Shown here: piece after piece, positions 8,832 to 15,770 of the stretch | How positions within the stretch are numbered: position 1 is the stretch's first letter | How the letters are laid out: every line of letters starts with the position of its first letter | Source of the DNA: Anaerostipes sp. | Lineage (GTDB): Bacteria; Bacillota; Clostridia; Lachnospirales; Lachnospiraceae | Reading direction: 5' to 3' | DNA: 36,055 nt | Assembly (NCBI GenBank): GCA_028704435.1 | Contig: JAQWFL010000026.1 | Coordinates: 1-36,055 of the forward strand | The notes under the pieces: model-generated | The model's input: the letters and a program-made list of their open reading frames with translations, nothing else | What the model was told of the DNA's origin: nothing | Database searches by the model: none | Translations under genes and position numbers: made by a program

Positions 8832-9524
8832 ATGAAAATGAAGCGAAAAGATGAAAATCCCATGTCTCTAAAGAAAAAATATTATGGAGTCATGATTGCC
8901 GGGTTCGTCCTTTTTCTTGGAATAATGACATACTATAGCATGCAGTTTCAAGCAAAGCGGCAGCAGGCAAAACAAGAAATTAATTTAAATGAAAAATCAG
9001 TGGATGTGGAGGGAAAAGCTACCAATAAGACCACACAGACAACAGAAGAAACCACAGAAGCCAAAGAAAAAGCAGAGAGTCAGCAGACCATGAATCAGAC
9101 GGTAACTTATAATGGAAAGACAAAAATGTCATGGCCAGTAGTCGGAAACGTTATTTTGCCTTACAGTGTTGACACAACTGTATATTTTGAGTCTTTAGAT
9201 CAATATCGTGTTAATAAGGGAATTCTAATTGAAGCAAAGGCAGGAACAGATGTAAAAGCACTAAAAAATGCAAGAGTTGAAGAAATTCGTAAAAATGCAG
9301 AGTTTGGACAAATGGTTGTGTTAAATTTAGGAAATGAATATACAGCTCTTTATGGTCAGATGAAGAATCTAACAGTGAAAGAAGGAGATTTCGTCAGTAA
9401 AGGGCAGGTGATTGGTCAGGTAGCAAAACCGACAGATTACTATACATTAGAAGGTGCCAATCTGTATCTACAATTGGAAAAGAGCAAAAAAACAATGAAT
9501 CCAATTTCCTATTTAAAAGAATGA
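8832..9524 (+). CDS. spoIIQ: SpoIIQ-like forespore membrane protein with degenerate LytM (M23) domain
   Basis: SpoIIQ sits in the forespore membrane and forms the channel or zipper with SpoIIIAH. The sequence shows a basic N-terminus, one membrane helix (about residues 19-35), a Thr/Glu/Lys-rich linker, and a C-terminal M23-like beta domain (about residues 95-230). The zinc ligands are gone: where M23 peptidases have HxGxD the protein has NKGIL, and the HxH strand reads LYLQLEK. It is therefore a structural rather than enzymatic LytM fold. GAGGTG lies eight bases before the ATG at 8832; an in-frame ATG at 8862 is an alternative. Identification rests on fold plus adjacency to spoIID. Confidence 0.8.
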   Translation: MKMKRKDENPMSLKKKYYGVMIAGFVLFLGIMTYYSMQFQAKRQQAKQEINLNEKSVDVEGKATNKTTQTTEETTEAKEKAESQQTMNQTVTYNGKTKMSWPVVGNVILPYSVDTTVYFESLDQYRVNKGILIEAKAGTDVKALKNARVEEIRKNAEFGQMVVLNLGNEYTALYGQMKNLTVKEGDFVSKGQVIGQVAKPTDYYTLEGANLYLQLEKSKKTMNPISYLKE

Positions 9525-9573
9525 AAAAAGGAGCTGATACACAAATTAATTCGTGCATCAGCTCTTTTTTTTA
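9525..9573. terminator. Bidirectional terminator between spoIIQ and the hemolysin III gene
   Basis: GAGCTGAT and ATCAGCTC pair, extended by CAC/GTG across one mismatch. The stem is flanked by an A-run and a T-run of eight or more, so it can serve both convergent genes. Confidence 0.9.
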
Positions 9574-9578
9574 ATGAA

Positions 9579-10220
9579 TTATAGTTGGAACATCAATACT
9601 ACGTGACACATACTCCCACCTAATACGAATAAATGGAATATTTCATGTAGTCCAAAATCCTTCCAGTGGTGCTCAAACCATGGAATCTTAAGTGCGTAAA
9701 TAATTCCTCCAACGGTATAGATAATTCCGCCCACTAATAACCATAGAAAACTACTGTGAGATAGGCTGTGAATAATTGGTGCAATTGCAACGATACAAAG
9801 CCAGCCCATGGCAATGTACATCACAGATGAAACCCACTTTGGACATGTAACCCAGAACATCTTAAATACAATTCCTAAGATAGCAACAGCCCAAACAATG
9901 GCAAGAAGACTATATCCAAGTTTTCCACCAAGAGCAAGAGTACAAATGGGGGTGTAAGAGCCCGCAATCAATACAAAAATCATAGAATGATCTAGTTTTT
10001 TTAATACATTTGAAACTCGTTGCGAAATATAAAATGAATGATAAGCGGTGCTGGCACCATACAGACCAATCATGCTTAATATGAAAATAGTCAGAGATAT
10101 AATTCGGACATAATCTCCAGTTTTAATATTAACAAGTATAAGTGGAATGGCAACAATTATTGCTAAAATCATTCCAATGAAGTGGGTAATTGCACTTCCA
10201 GGTTCCTTTAATCGTTTCAT
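9579..10220 (-). CDS. Hemolysin III / PAQR-family membrane protein
   Basis: A polytopic membrane protein with seven predicted helices in 213 residues. The family's conserved acidic and histidine positions are present: KEPGSAITHFIG near the start, STAYHSF, LDHSMIFVLIAGSYTPI, and HEIFHLFVLGGSMCH near the end. These probably bind a metal ion. Function in bacteria is not settled; the name hemolysin III is historical and does not imply a toxin. A start at CAT 10218-10220 (minus strand) is chosen because GGAGG lies just upstream of it; the longer frame adds 14 unsupported residues. Confidence 0.93.
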   Translation of the reverse strand: MKRLKEPGSAITHFIGMILAIIVAIPLILVNIKTGDYVRIISLTIFILSMIGLYGASTAYHSFYISQRVSNVLKKLDHSMIFVLIAGSYTPICTLALGGKLGYSLLAIVWAVAILGIVFKMFWVTCPKWVSSVMYIAMGWLCIVAIAPIIHSLSHSSFLWLLVGGIIYTVGGIIYALKIPWFEHHWKDFGLHEIFHLFVLGGSMCHVVLMFQL

Positions 10221-10262
10221 TATGTACAACCTCCAAAGCAAATAGTTTAAAATAATTTTCAA

Positions 10263-10306
10263 CGTAGTATCAATAACTACATCTGATTTAGTTATATACT
10301 ACTACG
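10263..10306 (-). promoter_or_regulatory. Long inverted repeat upstream of the hemolysin III gene
   Basis: GTAGTA...AATAACT on the left pairs with AGTTAT...TACTAC on the right, roughly 13 base pairs around a short spacer. A perfect TTGACA reads leftwards at 10313-10308 just outside it, so the repeat would overlap the rest of the promoter. It may be an operator or a leader hairpin. Confidence 0.45.
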
Positions 10307-10428
10307 CTGTCAAAGGAAATGCAATAGAAAAAAATAAAGTTTATGAAAACTTAAGAAAATACTAGTTGCTGATTTAAAGGAAAAATAATGTATAATAGAG
10401 ATAATATGATTTGGAAAGGGTTTATTTC

Positions 10429-10668
10429 ATGAAATGTTATACATATATTATTAAATGCAAAGATGACAGTCTTTATACTGGCTGGACCAATAATATAGAA
10501 AAACGAATGAAAGCACATAATGATGGAACGGGAGCCAAGTATACAAGAGGTCGTGGACCAGTTACCTTAGTTCATCTTGAGGTTTTTGATACAAAAGAGC
10601 AGGCAATGAAGCGAGAAGCTGCTATAAAAAAACTATCAAAAAAACAAAAACTGCTTCTTATAAATTAA
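10429..10668 (+). CDS. GIY-YIG domain protein (UPF0213/YhbQ-like)
   Basis: A 79-residue single-domain GIY-YIG protein. TYIIKC and LYTGWT form the two-strand GIY-YIG motif, followed by EKRMKAHNDGTGAKYTRGRGP, typical of the stand-alone UPF0213 group (E. coli YhbQ). The group is linked to DNA nicking and repair but is not well characterised. GGAAAGGG sits eight bases before the ATG at 10429; the longer frame would need a TTG at 10411 without a ribosome site. TATAAT at 10391-10396 is a likely -10 box. The gene converges on the sensor kinase gene, overlapping it by four bases. Confidence 0.9.
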   Translation: MKCYTYIIKCKDDSLYTGWTNNIEKRMKAHNDGTGAKYTRGRGPVTLVHLEVFDTKEQAMKREAAIKKLSKKQKLLLIN

Positions 10669-11975
10669 GAGGCAGCTTGATTTTCAATTACATCTTGTAA
10701 CATAACAGTGATAGTAAAGTATGACTCATCACAGTCTAGTTTTAGGGTTCCATTGTATTTTGATACAATATCCTGCACATTGGAAAGTCCATAGCCATGG
10801 TTGTAAATGTTAGATTTTGAAGTGGAAATTCTGTTATTTTTAATTTCAATTTTTCGTTTCACTGGATTCTTTACAGAAATTACAAGATGCTCTTCATAGT
10901 ATTTTGTGGTAACCCAAATGTCTTTTTCTTCTAATTGTTCTACGGCTTCTACTGCATTTTTAATTAAATTTGCAAACAAAGTACAAATTTCTACATCCTT
11001 CATTTTTAATGGAAATGACATTACACCATTCCAGTGAATGGTGGCATTGGAGGTATGGAGAATGTCAGAGACAACAATATCAATAGTTTTATTTCCAGTA
11101 GAAATTGTTTTCTTAAAATTCTCAGTTTGATTCAATAATTCTTCAATGTAAGCCTTTGATTTATCATATTCACCTTGGCATTCATATTCATGGATACATC
11201 GTAGCTGCTGCTTAATATCATGGCGAAACTTTCTGGTTTCAGTTTCTTTTTCCAACAATAATTCATAATAGTTTTCTTGTTCTTTTAAAAATTGTTCTTG
11301 TATCAATATATGATTTTGATATTTGATTTTCTCACGTTTCATCTTTAGGTATCTTCGATACAAGGCCCAGCACATAATAAGAACTAGAGTAATTCCAACT
11401 ATGGCTTGTCCCCGATAATGAAGCTTTGTAGATTCGAAAACGGTTCTCACAATAGGAAGGATACATGTAATCAAACCGAAACAAAAAATATTTCCGATAA
11501 GATATTCATCACTTTGGTTTATTTGAATCCTCTTATTGCTTATTAAAATGGAACACAAGATTAAAATAACAAAACTGATAAAACCAACTATCGCGGAGAA
11601 GACAGTGCTTTTATATGCTATGTTGTAATTTAGTTCAAACATCCAAATCAAGATTATCCCAATAATATAATCAATAAATGTAACTAGAAAATAAGATAAA
11701 AAAGATAGAAGGATATTTTTGAATTTAATTGATATGTATACAATTCGTATAATGCATATAACTTGTGCAAGAGTTAAGGGCAAAGATATAAATGGAGAGC
11801 ATACAATACAAATTAATGCGAATATATGGATGAAGTATAGACGGTGTTGTTTCTCATCTATTTTAATTGATCTATTAAAAGTATATCTTACAAATAAATA
11901 CTTTTTCAAGGTTTCAATTATATATTTTTCAATCCAATATATGTTTTCCGGTAAAATATTTAATATATTCATCAT
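10665..11975 (-). CDS. AgrC-like sensor histidine kinase (GHKL family)
   Basis: Sensor of a quorum-type two-component system. The first half (about residues 30-215) holds six or more hydrophobic helices. A coiled-coil segment follows, then the phosphoacceptor region RHDIKQQL (His about residue 252), the N box LIKNAVEAVEQ and the G box NHGYGLSNVQDIVSKYNG. This arrangement is that of AgrC/ComD-type receptors for peptides. AAAGGA precedes the ATG at 11975. It lies ten bases after the response-regulator stop, so the two are one operon. No agrB or agrD is next to it, which leaves its ligand open. The kinase at 34579-35874 is a clear paralogue with the same layout. Confidence 0.9.
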   Translation of the reverse strand: MMNILNILPENIYWIEKYIIETLKKYLFVRYTFNRSIKIDEKQHRLYFIHIFALICIVCSPFISLPLTLAQVICIIRIVYISIKFKNILLSFLSYFLVTFIDYIIGIILIWMFELNYNIAYKSTVFSAIVGFISFVILILCSILISNKRIQINQSDEYLIGNIFCFGLITCILPIVRTVFESTKLHYRGQAIVGITLVLIMCWALYRRYLKMKREKIKYQNHILIQEQFLKEQENYYELLLEKETETRKFRHDIKQQLRCIHEYECQGEYDKSKAYIEELLNQTENFKKTISTGNKTIDIVVSDILHTSNATIHWNGVMSFPLKMKDVEICTLFANLIKNAVEAVEQLEEKDIWVTTKYYEEHLVISVKNPVKRKIEIKNNRISTSKSNIYNHGYGLSNVQDIVSKYNGTLKLDCDESYFTITVMLQDVIENQAAS

Positions 11976-11985
11976 AATGATTCCT

Positions 11986-12702
11986 TTACGTTTTTAGTAC
12001 ATAGGCAAGAAAAGATTGTCGAATAGATTTATCCTTTCTCTTGGATACTTGAAAGCTTTTTCCGTTTCTTAGAGTAACCATAAGTTTCGTTTTTGACCTG
12101 ATTTTTTGTAAATTGACAATTTTTCCTCGCTTAATTTCTACAAAACGACTATCTAATCGAGGAAATAATTGCTTGATGCTTTCACTACTAATTAGCTCTG
12201 TATCTTTAAAATACACAATTGTATCATCACCTAGAGATTCTAAGGCATAGATTTCAGAGAATTGAAAAAAATAACTATAAATGCCGTCACTTCTTATCTT
12301 AAGGATAAGGCCAGCGGATTCGGATAACTCCTTCAACGCATGAATCATAATATCTGGAATTTGAAAAATGTCCTTCTTATAGATGTAACGATATGCCCTC
12401 ACTTCAAAAGCTTTTTGAATCCATTCATCGTGACTTGTTATATAGATAATATAGACAGAACGATGCTGTTTTTTGGCAGATGAAATAAGTGACTTTGCCA
12501 CTTCAAAGCCATCCAAACCAGGCATTTCAATATCTAAAAAAATAAGATTAAATCTATCTTTTGCTGCTAATAAATCGGCACCATTTTGAAATGTTTGAAA
12601 ATCAACTTCAAAATTCTCTTCGGATAACCTAGATTTACATAATTGAAGAATTTTATCACAATACATAATTTCATCATCACAAATTGCTATTTTCCATAAC
12701 AT
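11986..12702 (-). CDS. LytTR-family response regulator (AgrA-like)
   Basis: An N-terminal receiver domain with acidic pocket CDDE (D9, D10) and phospho-acceptor D57 in LIFLDIEMPG is followed by a C-terminal LytTR DNA-binding domain (about residues 135-238; ALESLGDDTIVYF, VEIKRGKIVNLQKI). Such proteins bind pairs of short direct repeats and activate promoters lacking a good -35. The ATG at 12702 is chosen over a TTG at 12720 because GGAGGG precedes it. The gene points away from the candidate operator at 12741-12794 and is the obvious candidate to bind it. A close paralogue lies at 33853-34566. Confidence 0.92.
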   Translation of the reverse strand: MLWKIAICDDEIMYCDKILQLCKSRLSEENFEVDFQTFQNGADLLAAKDRFNLIFLDIEMPGLDGFEVAKSLISSAKKQHRSVYIIYITSHDEWIQKAFEVRAYRYIYKKDIFQIPDIMIHALKELSESAGLILKIRSDGIYSYFFQFSEIYALESLGDDTIVYFKDTELISSESIKQLFPRLDSRFVEIKRGKIVNLQKIRSKTKLMVTLRNGKSFQVSKRKDKSIRQSFLAYVLKT

Positions 12703-12740
12703 TACAATCAATCCCTCCAAAAAATTTGTAACATAATTAT

Positions 12741-12794
12741 AACATATATTTTATAAGGGATTGACCGTTTAACGGAAAAAAGTAATCACTTATC
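12741..12794 (+). promoter_or_regulatory. Candidate LytTR operator and promoter, copy A
   Basis: This 54-base block is repeated without gaps at 15469-15522, about 50 of 54 bases identical. Within it TGACCGTTTAAC (12762) and TAATCACTTATC (12783) start 21 bases apart, two helical turns, and share 7 of 12 bases, as expected for a LytTR direct repeat. CCGTTTAACGG is also a perfect palindrome. A TATACT -10 (12826-12831) lies downstream with no recognisable -35, which fits activator dependence. The block is shared with the leftward response-regulator gene, which has TATAAT at 12741-12736 on the minus strand. Confidence 0.7.
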
Positions 12795-12865
12795 TGAAAA
12801 AAAACAAATTTAACCTCAAACACGATATACTGAAATTATAAAAATGTTTGAGGAGGGGTGAAACT

Positions 12866-12913
12866 ATGGAAACAATAGCTTGACCGCCAGAATGGTGACG
12901 GTACAGTAATTAA
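12866..12913 (+). pseudogene. Mini-peptide ORF, copy A, interrupted by two TGA codons
   Basis: An ATG behind the very strong ribosome site GGAGGGG (12853-12858) opens METIA and then hits TGA at 12881. Read through, the rest is PPEW, TGA, RYSN and TAA. Aligned with the intact copy at 15582-15629, both TGA codons fall where that copy has TGG (Trp6 and Trp11). About 38 of 42 bases are shared from the first TGA onward, including bases past the final stop. It is thus either a decayed peptide gene or a short leader. The helveticin-like gene starts 27 bases later, so ribosomes loading here could affect its translation. Confidence 0.65.
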
Positions 12914-12939
12914 AGAGAAATAGAGAAGGAGGAAATTGG

Positions 12940-14115
12940 ATGAGATTAAAAAACGGGATTAAATGGATTACTTGTGTTGCAATGAGCATAGTTTTATTAG
13001 AGGGAATTACAACGACAAGTTATGCAGCAGTTGATGGAGCAGCACCTCCCATTGAGGGAGACGTTAATGACGCCGGAGAAGGAAATGGTGTAACAGGTGT
13101 TTTCGAAAAGGATGATTTTGATACGCCGGAAGAATATGCTAAGTATCTGGAGGAGCATCCAGAAGAGCAAATCCAAACATATGCAGCAACAGCAAATAAA
13201 AATGTCAATGCAAGTGCAAAATTACATTATAAAATAAATATGCAAAATTTTAGTGTAAAAACAGCAATTCAAAGAGCATATATTGGATCTACATATGTAT
13301 ACATTACTCAGAGAAAGAATGAAGATACGTATATTACGCGTTGCACCATAAATGGTAATGAGTTAAAGAAAAAAGATGGAATGCATTTAACTAATTTTGC
13401 ACATTCTCAAACATTAGAGTGGTTTGAGCATAATGGAAAAGATTATTTTTGGGTAGGGTGTAAACCAAATGTAAATTGGCCTGACATTGATTGGGCAACA
13501 CAGGTAGGGAGAATTCAATATACAGCAGGCACAACAATTAGTAATTACACTAAGATTTGTAGATTATCTCATTTAAGTTATGCAAATAAAGCGGGTTCAT
13601 CATTTGGTGCAATTAAACGTTCAGATTCTGCATTATCAAGTGATCGAGCAAAGATGTTATTATGGGTTGAGGATAATACGGGAGAGGTACAATATAGTTA
13701 TTACAACATGTCGAAAATAAATGCTGCACTTGATAAGGTTGAATCAGCGTCTTCTAAATCTGTAGAAATGGATAGTAGTGCGATAAAATCTGCTTGTTAT
13801 GGTTCGTTTAGGCAGAGTAAATCCAATAAAGTTGCTCCAAACGGATCTAATCAAGGAGTGGAATTTACAGATGCGGATTCTGTTTATATTATTGGTGGAA
13901 AGTCTGATGATAAACCTATAATTTCAAAATTAACTGGAAGTGGATCTAGTTATAAATATTCGACACAATGTACAGTGACAAATACAGCCTTAATTAAGGA
14001 TGCTGAACCAGAAGGAATTCAGCTAAAAGGAGATTATATCTATTTTGGGATCAGCAAACCTTCGTGCAAGGCAACAGAACAATATATTTATAGAATTCCT
14101 AAGAGTGCTTTTTAA
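12940..14115 (+). CDS. Secreted helveticin J-like protein (class III bacteriocin family)
   Basis: Residues 1-30 form a Sec signal peptide ending near TTTSYA. After an acidic, low-complexity stretch, the region from about residue 95 to the end matches the remembered pattern of helveticin J: a GSTYVYITQR segment, HSQTLEWFEHNGKDYFWVG, WATQVGRIQY, and RLSHLSYANKAGS. Helveticin J is a large heat-labile bacteriocin of lactobacilli. Whether this protein kills cells is inference. GGAGG lies ahead of the ATG at 12940. The gene follows the copy A operator and mini-ORF directly, with no terminator between, so it is the likely main output of the adjacent two-component system. No obvious immunity gene is recognised. 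Confidence 0.78.
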   Translation: MRLKNGIKWITCVAMSIVLLEGITTTSYAAVDGAAPPIEGDVNDAGEGNGVTGVFEKDDFDTPEEYAKYLEEHPEEQIQTYAATANKNVNASAKLHYKINMQNFSVKTAIQRAYIGSTYVYITQRKNEDTYITRCTINGNELKKKDGMHLTNFAHSQTLEWFEHNGKDYFWVGCKPNVNWPDIDWATQVGRIQYTAGTTISNYTKICRLSHLSYANKAGSSFGAIKRSDSALSSDRAKMLLWVEDNTGEVQYSYYNMSKINAALDKVESASSKSVEMDSSAIKSACYGSFRQSKSNKVAPNGSNQGVEFTDADSVYIIGGKSDDKPIISKLTGSGSSYKYSTQCTVTNTALIKDAEPEGIQLKGDYIYFGISKPSCKATEQYIYRIPKSAF

Positions 14116-14123
14116 ATAAAAAC

Positions 14124-14160
14124 ATATATAAAAATGCAAAATCATGGTAAAATTATAACA
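14124..14160 (+). promoter_or_regulatory. Promoter region of the BspA-like gene, shared with the gene at 15771
   Basis: The stretch from ATATATA to ATAACA, including GTAAAATTATAA, is repeated almost base for base upstream of 15771 (15705-15742). Similarity continues through the ribosome site GAAAGGAGAG and into the first codons. TAAAAT is a plausible -10; the -35 is not clear. Confidence 0.5.
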
Positions 14161-14187
14161 CAGATAATTTTGAAAGGAGAGACGTTT

Positions 14188-15417
14188 ATGAGAAGATTTT
14201 TAAGCTTTATACTTTGCTTTATCATGGCAGCTACGTGTATTACCGTAGTTAATGTTAAAGCGGGAGATGATAAGGTGTATACCTCAGGTGATTACCAATA
14301 TACGACACAGACCTATAATGGGAAAAAGACAGCATGTATTATTAAATATATTGGGAATGCCACGAACATTGTACTTCCGGAAACATTGGATGGTTATACT
14401 GTATATGGAACTTCATGGGAAGTTTTTAGGGACAATAAAACAGTAAAAAGCATTACAATTCCCAAGGGTATGACGAATGCTGGAGATTGTTTTGATACTG
14501 CTTCAACAGTAGAGCAAATTAAAGTTGAAGATGGGAATAGTAGATACATCTCTAAGGATGGAATCCTATACAATAAGAGTGGAAAACAATTGATTTATTA
14601 TCCAAGAGCTAAGAAGGCGGCAAGTTTTACAATCCCTTCAATGGTAACTTCGGTTAATGTTGTTGCTTTTCGTTATACAACAGGGATTACTAAATTAATA
14701 TACAATAAATCAATCAAGGACATGGGGGAACTTTTTGAAAGTGATGTGCAGGAACTTGTCTTGTCAGATGGAATTACATCAATAGATGAGATGTGTATTT
14801 CAAATTGTAAGAGGTTAAAGAAGGTAACACTTGGAAAGAATGTTACCTATATTGGTAAAACCGCATTTTATAGATGTAGTGCATTAACTACAGTTGTTTT
14901 ATCTAAAAAATTACAGAGTATTGATTTCTATGCATTTTACAACTGCACAAGTTTAAAGACGTTAAAGATTCCTGATTCTGTTACTTATATTAGTGGACTC
15001 GCGTTTGAAGGAACGAAAGTAAAACTTTCAAAACCGGCATATTTAAAATTGATGAAAAAGACAGGTTCGTCGACTAAGAACTATTACGCAATGGCAACTG
15101 TAAAGATTCCTCGAAAAGGGAAAGATAAAGCAATAAGTTATAAGGCAAAAGCAATCACAAAGATTGCAGGAACGAAAAAAAGCATGACATTAAAGAAGAA
15201 AAGAACACAAAAGATTTATACGAGAGTTTATATTTCTAAGAAAAAGAAAACTGGAAATTTGCAGTATGATATTTTAAAGTTCACATCTTCCAATCCTAAG
15301 GTAGCGAAAGTGACATCCCATGGTAATATTAAAACATTGAAAAAGGGAAAGACAACCATTACTGTGAAACTACGTACCTCGGGAAAATCTTACAAGATAA
15401 AAGTAAAAGTGAAGTAA
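14188..15417 (+). CDS. Secreted BspA-type leucine-rich repeat protein with C-terminal Ig-like domain
   Basis: A signal peptide (MRRFLSFILCFIMAATCITV..., cleavage near VKA) leads a 409-residue protein. Residues about 60-275 carry BspA/LRR_5 repeats, visible as VTYIGKTAFYRCSALTTVVL and LQSIDFYAFYNCTSLKTLKI. The last 90 or so residues resemble a bacterial Ig-like (Big_2) domain (FTSSNPKVAKVTSHGNIKTL) and are very lysine-rich. Such proteins act at the cell surface or are released, often in adhesion; the exact role is unknown. The start at 14188 follows GAAAGGAGAG; the longer frame upstream overlaps the promoter. Confidence 0.85.
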   Translation: MRRFLSFILCFIMAATCITVVNVKAGDDKVYTSGDYQYTTQTYNGKKTACIIKYIGNATNIVLPETLDGYTVYGTSWEVFRDNKTVKSITIPKGMTNAGDCFDTASTVEQIKVEDGNSRYISKDGILYNKSGKQLIYYPRAKKAASFTIPSMVTSVNVVAFRYTTGITKLIYNKSIKDMGELFESDVQELVLSDGITSIDEMCISNCKRLKKVTLGKNVTYIGKTAFYRCSALTTVVLSKKLQSIDFYAFYNCTSLKTLKIPDSVTYISGLAFEGTKVKLSKPAYLKLMKKTGSSTKNYYAMATVKIPRKGKDKAISYKAKAITKIAGTKKSMTLKKKRTQKIYTRVYISKKKKTGNLQYDILKFTSSNPKVAKVTSHGNIKTLKKGKTTITVKLRTSGKSYKIKVKVK

Positions 15418-15422
15418 TGAAA

Positions 15423-15445
15423 AAGAGGTCAAGGGAAATTCTTGG
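15423..15445 (+). repeat. Partial copy of the local GAAGTCAAGG stem element
   Basis: AAGAGGTCAAGGGAAATTCTTGG is the left arm and loop of the element that forms full terminators at 15647-15682 and 17735-17764. Here the right arm is incomplete and there is no T-run. It follows the BspA-like gene directly and the copy B module starts a few bases later. Confidence 0.5.
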
Positions 15446-15468
15446 ATCATCTAGATTTATATAATTAC

Positions 15469-15522
15469 AACATATTTTTTATAAGGGATTGACCATTCGA
15501 CGGAAAAAAGTAATCACTTATC
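15469..15522 (+). promoter_or_regulatory. Candidate LytTR operator and promoter, copy B
   Basis: This is the second copy of the 54-base block at 12741-12794. TGACCATTCGAC (15490) and TAATCACTTATC (15511) are again 21 bases apart. The -10 TAAAAT (15554-15559) lies at exactly the same distance from the block as TATACT in copy A, although the bases between have diverged. No -35 is seen. Conservation of block plus spacing argues for a functional activator site. Confidence 0.7.
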
Positions 15523-15581
15523 AGAAAAAACACAAATTTTGAATTGAATATTGTAAAATATAGAAAATGGGAGGTGAAAAA

Positions 15582-15629
15582 ATGGATATTATAAATTGGC
15601 CGCCAGAATGGTGGCCGTACAATAATTAA
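15582..15629 (+). CDS. 15-residue Trp/Pro-rich mini-peptide MDIINWPPEWWPYNN
   Basis: GGGAGGTG (15569-15576) lies five bases before the ATG, an excellent ribosome site. The ORF encodes MDIINWPPEWWPYNN and stops at TAA. There is no signal peptide, no Gly-Gly leader and no Cys for a thiolactone. The transcript starts at about 15566 and ends at the terminator 15647-15682, so this peptide is its only possible product of note. I do not recognise it as a member of a known family. It could be a linear signal for the neighbouring AgrC-like kinase, an intracellular effector, or a leader peptide sensing tryptophan or proline. The RNA can also fold here (8-base-pair stem, 15598-15616), so an RNA role is possible. 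Confidence 0.6.
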   Translation: MDIINWPPEWWPYNN

Positions 15630-15646
15630 AGAGAAATAAAGAAAAA

Positions 15647-15682
15647 GAAGTCAAGGAAAATTTCCTTGGCTTCTCCTTTTTT
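15647..15682 (+). terminator. Terminator of the mini-peptide transcript
   Basis: GAAGTCAAGGAAA and TTTCCTTGGCTTC pair over 13 positions (one G-T), followed by TCC and six T. It ends the short transcript encoding the 15-residue peptide and is a full member of the local stem-element family. Confidence 0.88.
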
Positions 15683-15704
15683 AGAGTGTTTTCCTACATT
15701 AAAA

Positions 15705-15742
15705 TTATATACAAAAATGAAAAATTATAGTAAAATTATAAG
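15705..15742 (+). promoter_or_regulatory. Promoter region of the gene at 15771
   Basis: Near-duplicate of 14124-14160. The shared GTAAAATTATAA provides TAAAAT as a likely -10. It lies after the terminator at 15647-15682, giving the next gene its own start of transcription. Confidence 0.5.
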
Positions 15743-15770
15743 ATAGAGAACTTTGAAAGGAGAGGTGTTT

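Noticed and set aside
12866-12913. UGA decoded as tryptophan in mini-ORF copy A
   Set aside because: Other genes in the window use TGG for Trp and end at TGA (for example spoIIQ at 9522-9524), so a recoded genome is not supported.
15582-15682. Classical trp attenuator controlling the gene at 15771
   Set aside because: Trp codons followed by a terminator are suggestive, but the downstream gene has its own promoter after the terminator, no antiterminator pairing was seen, and copy A has no terminator. Kept only as an alternative.
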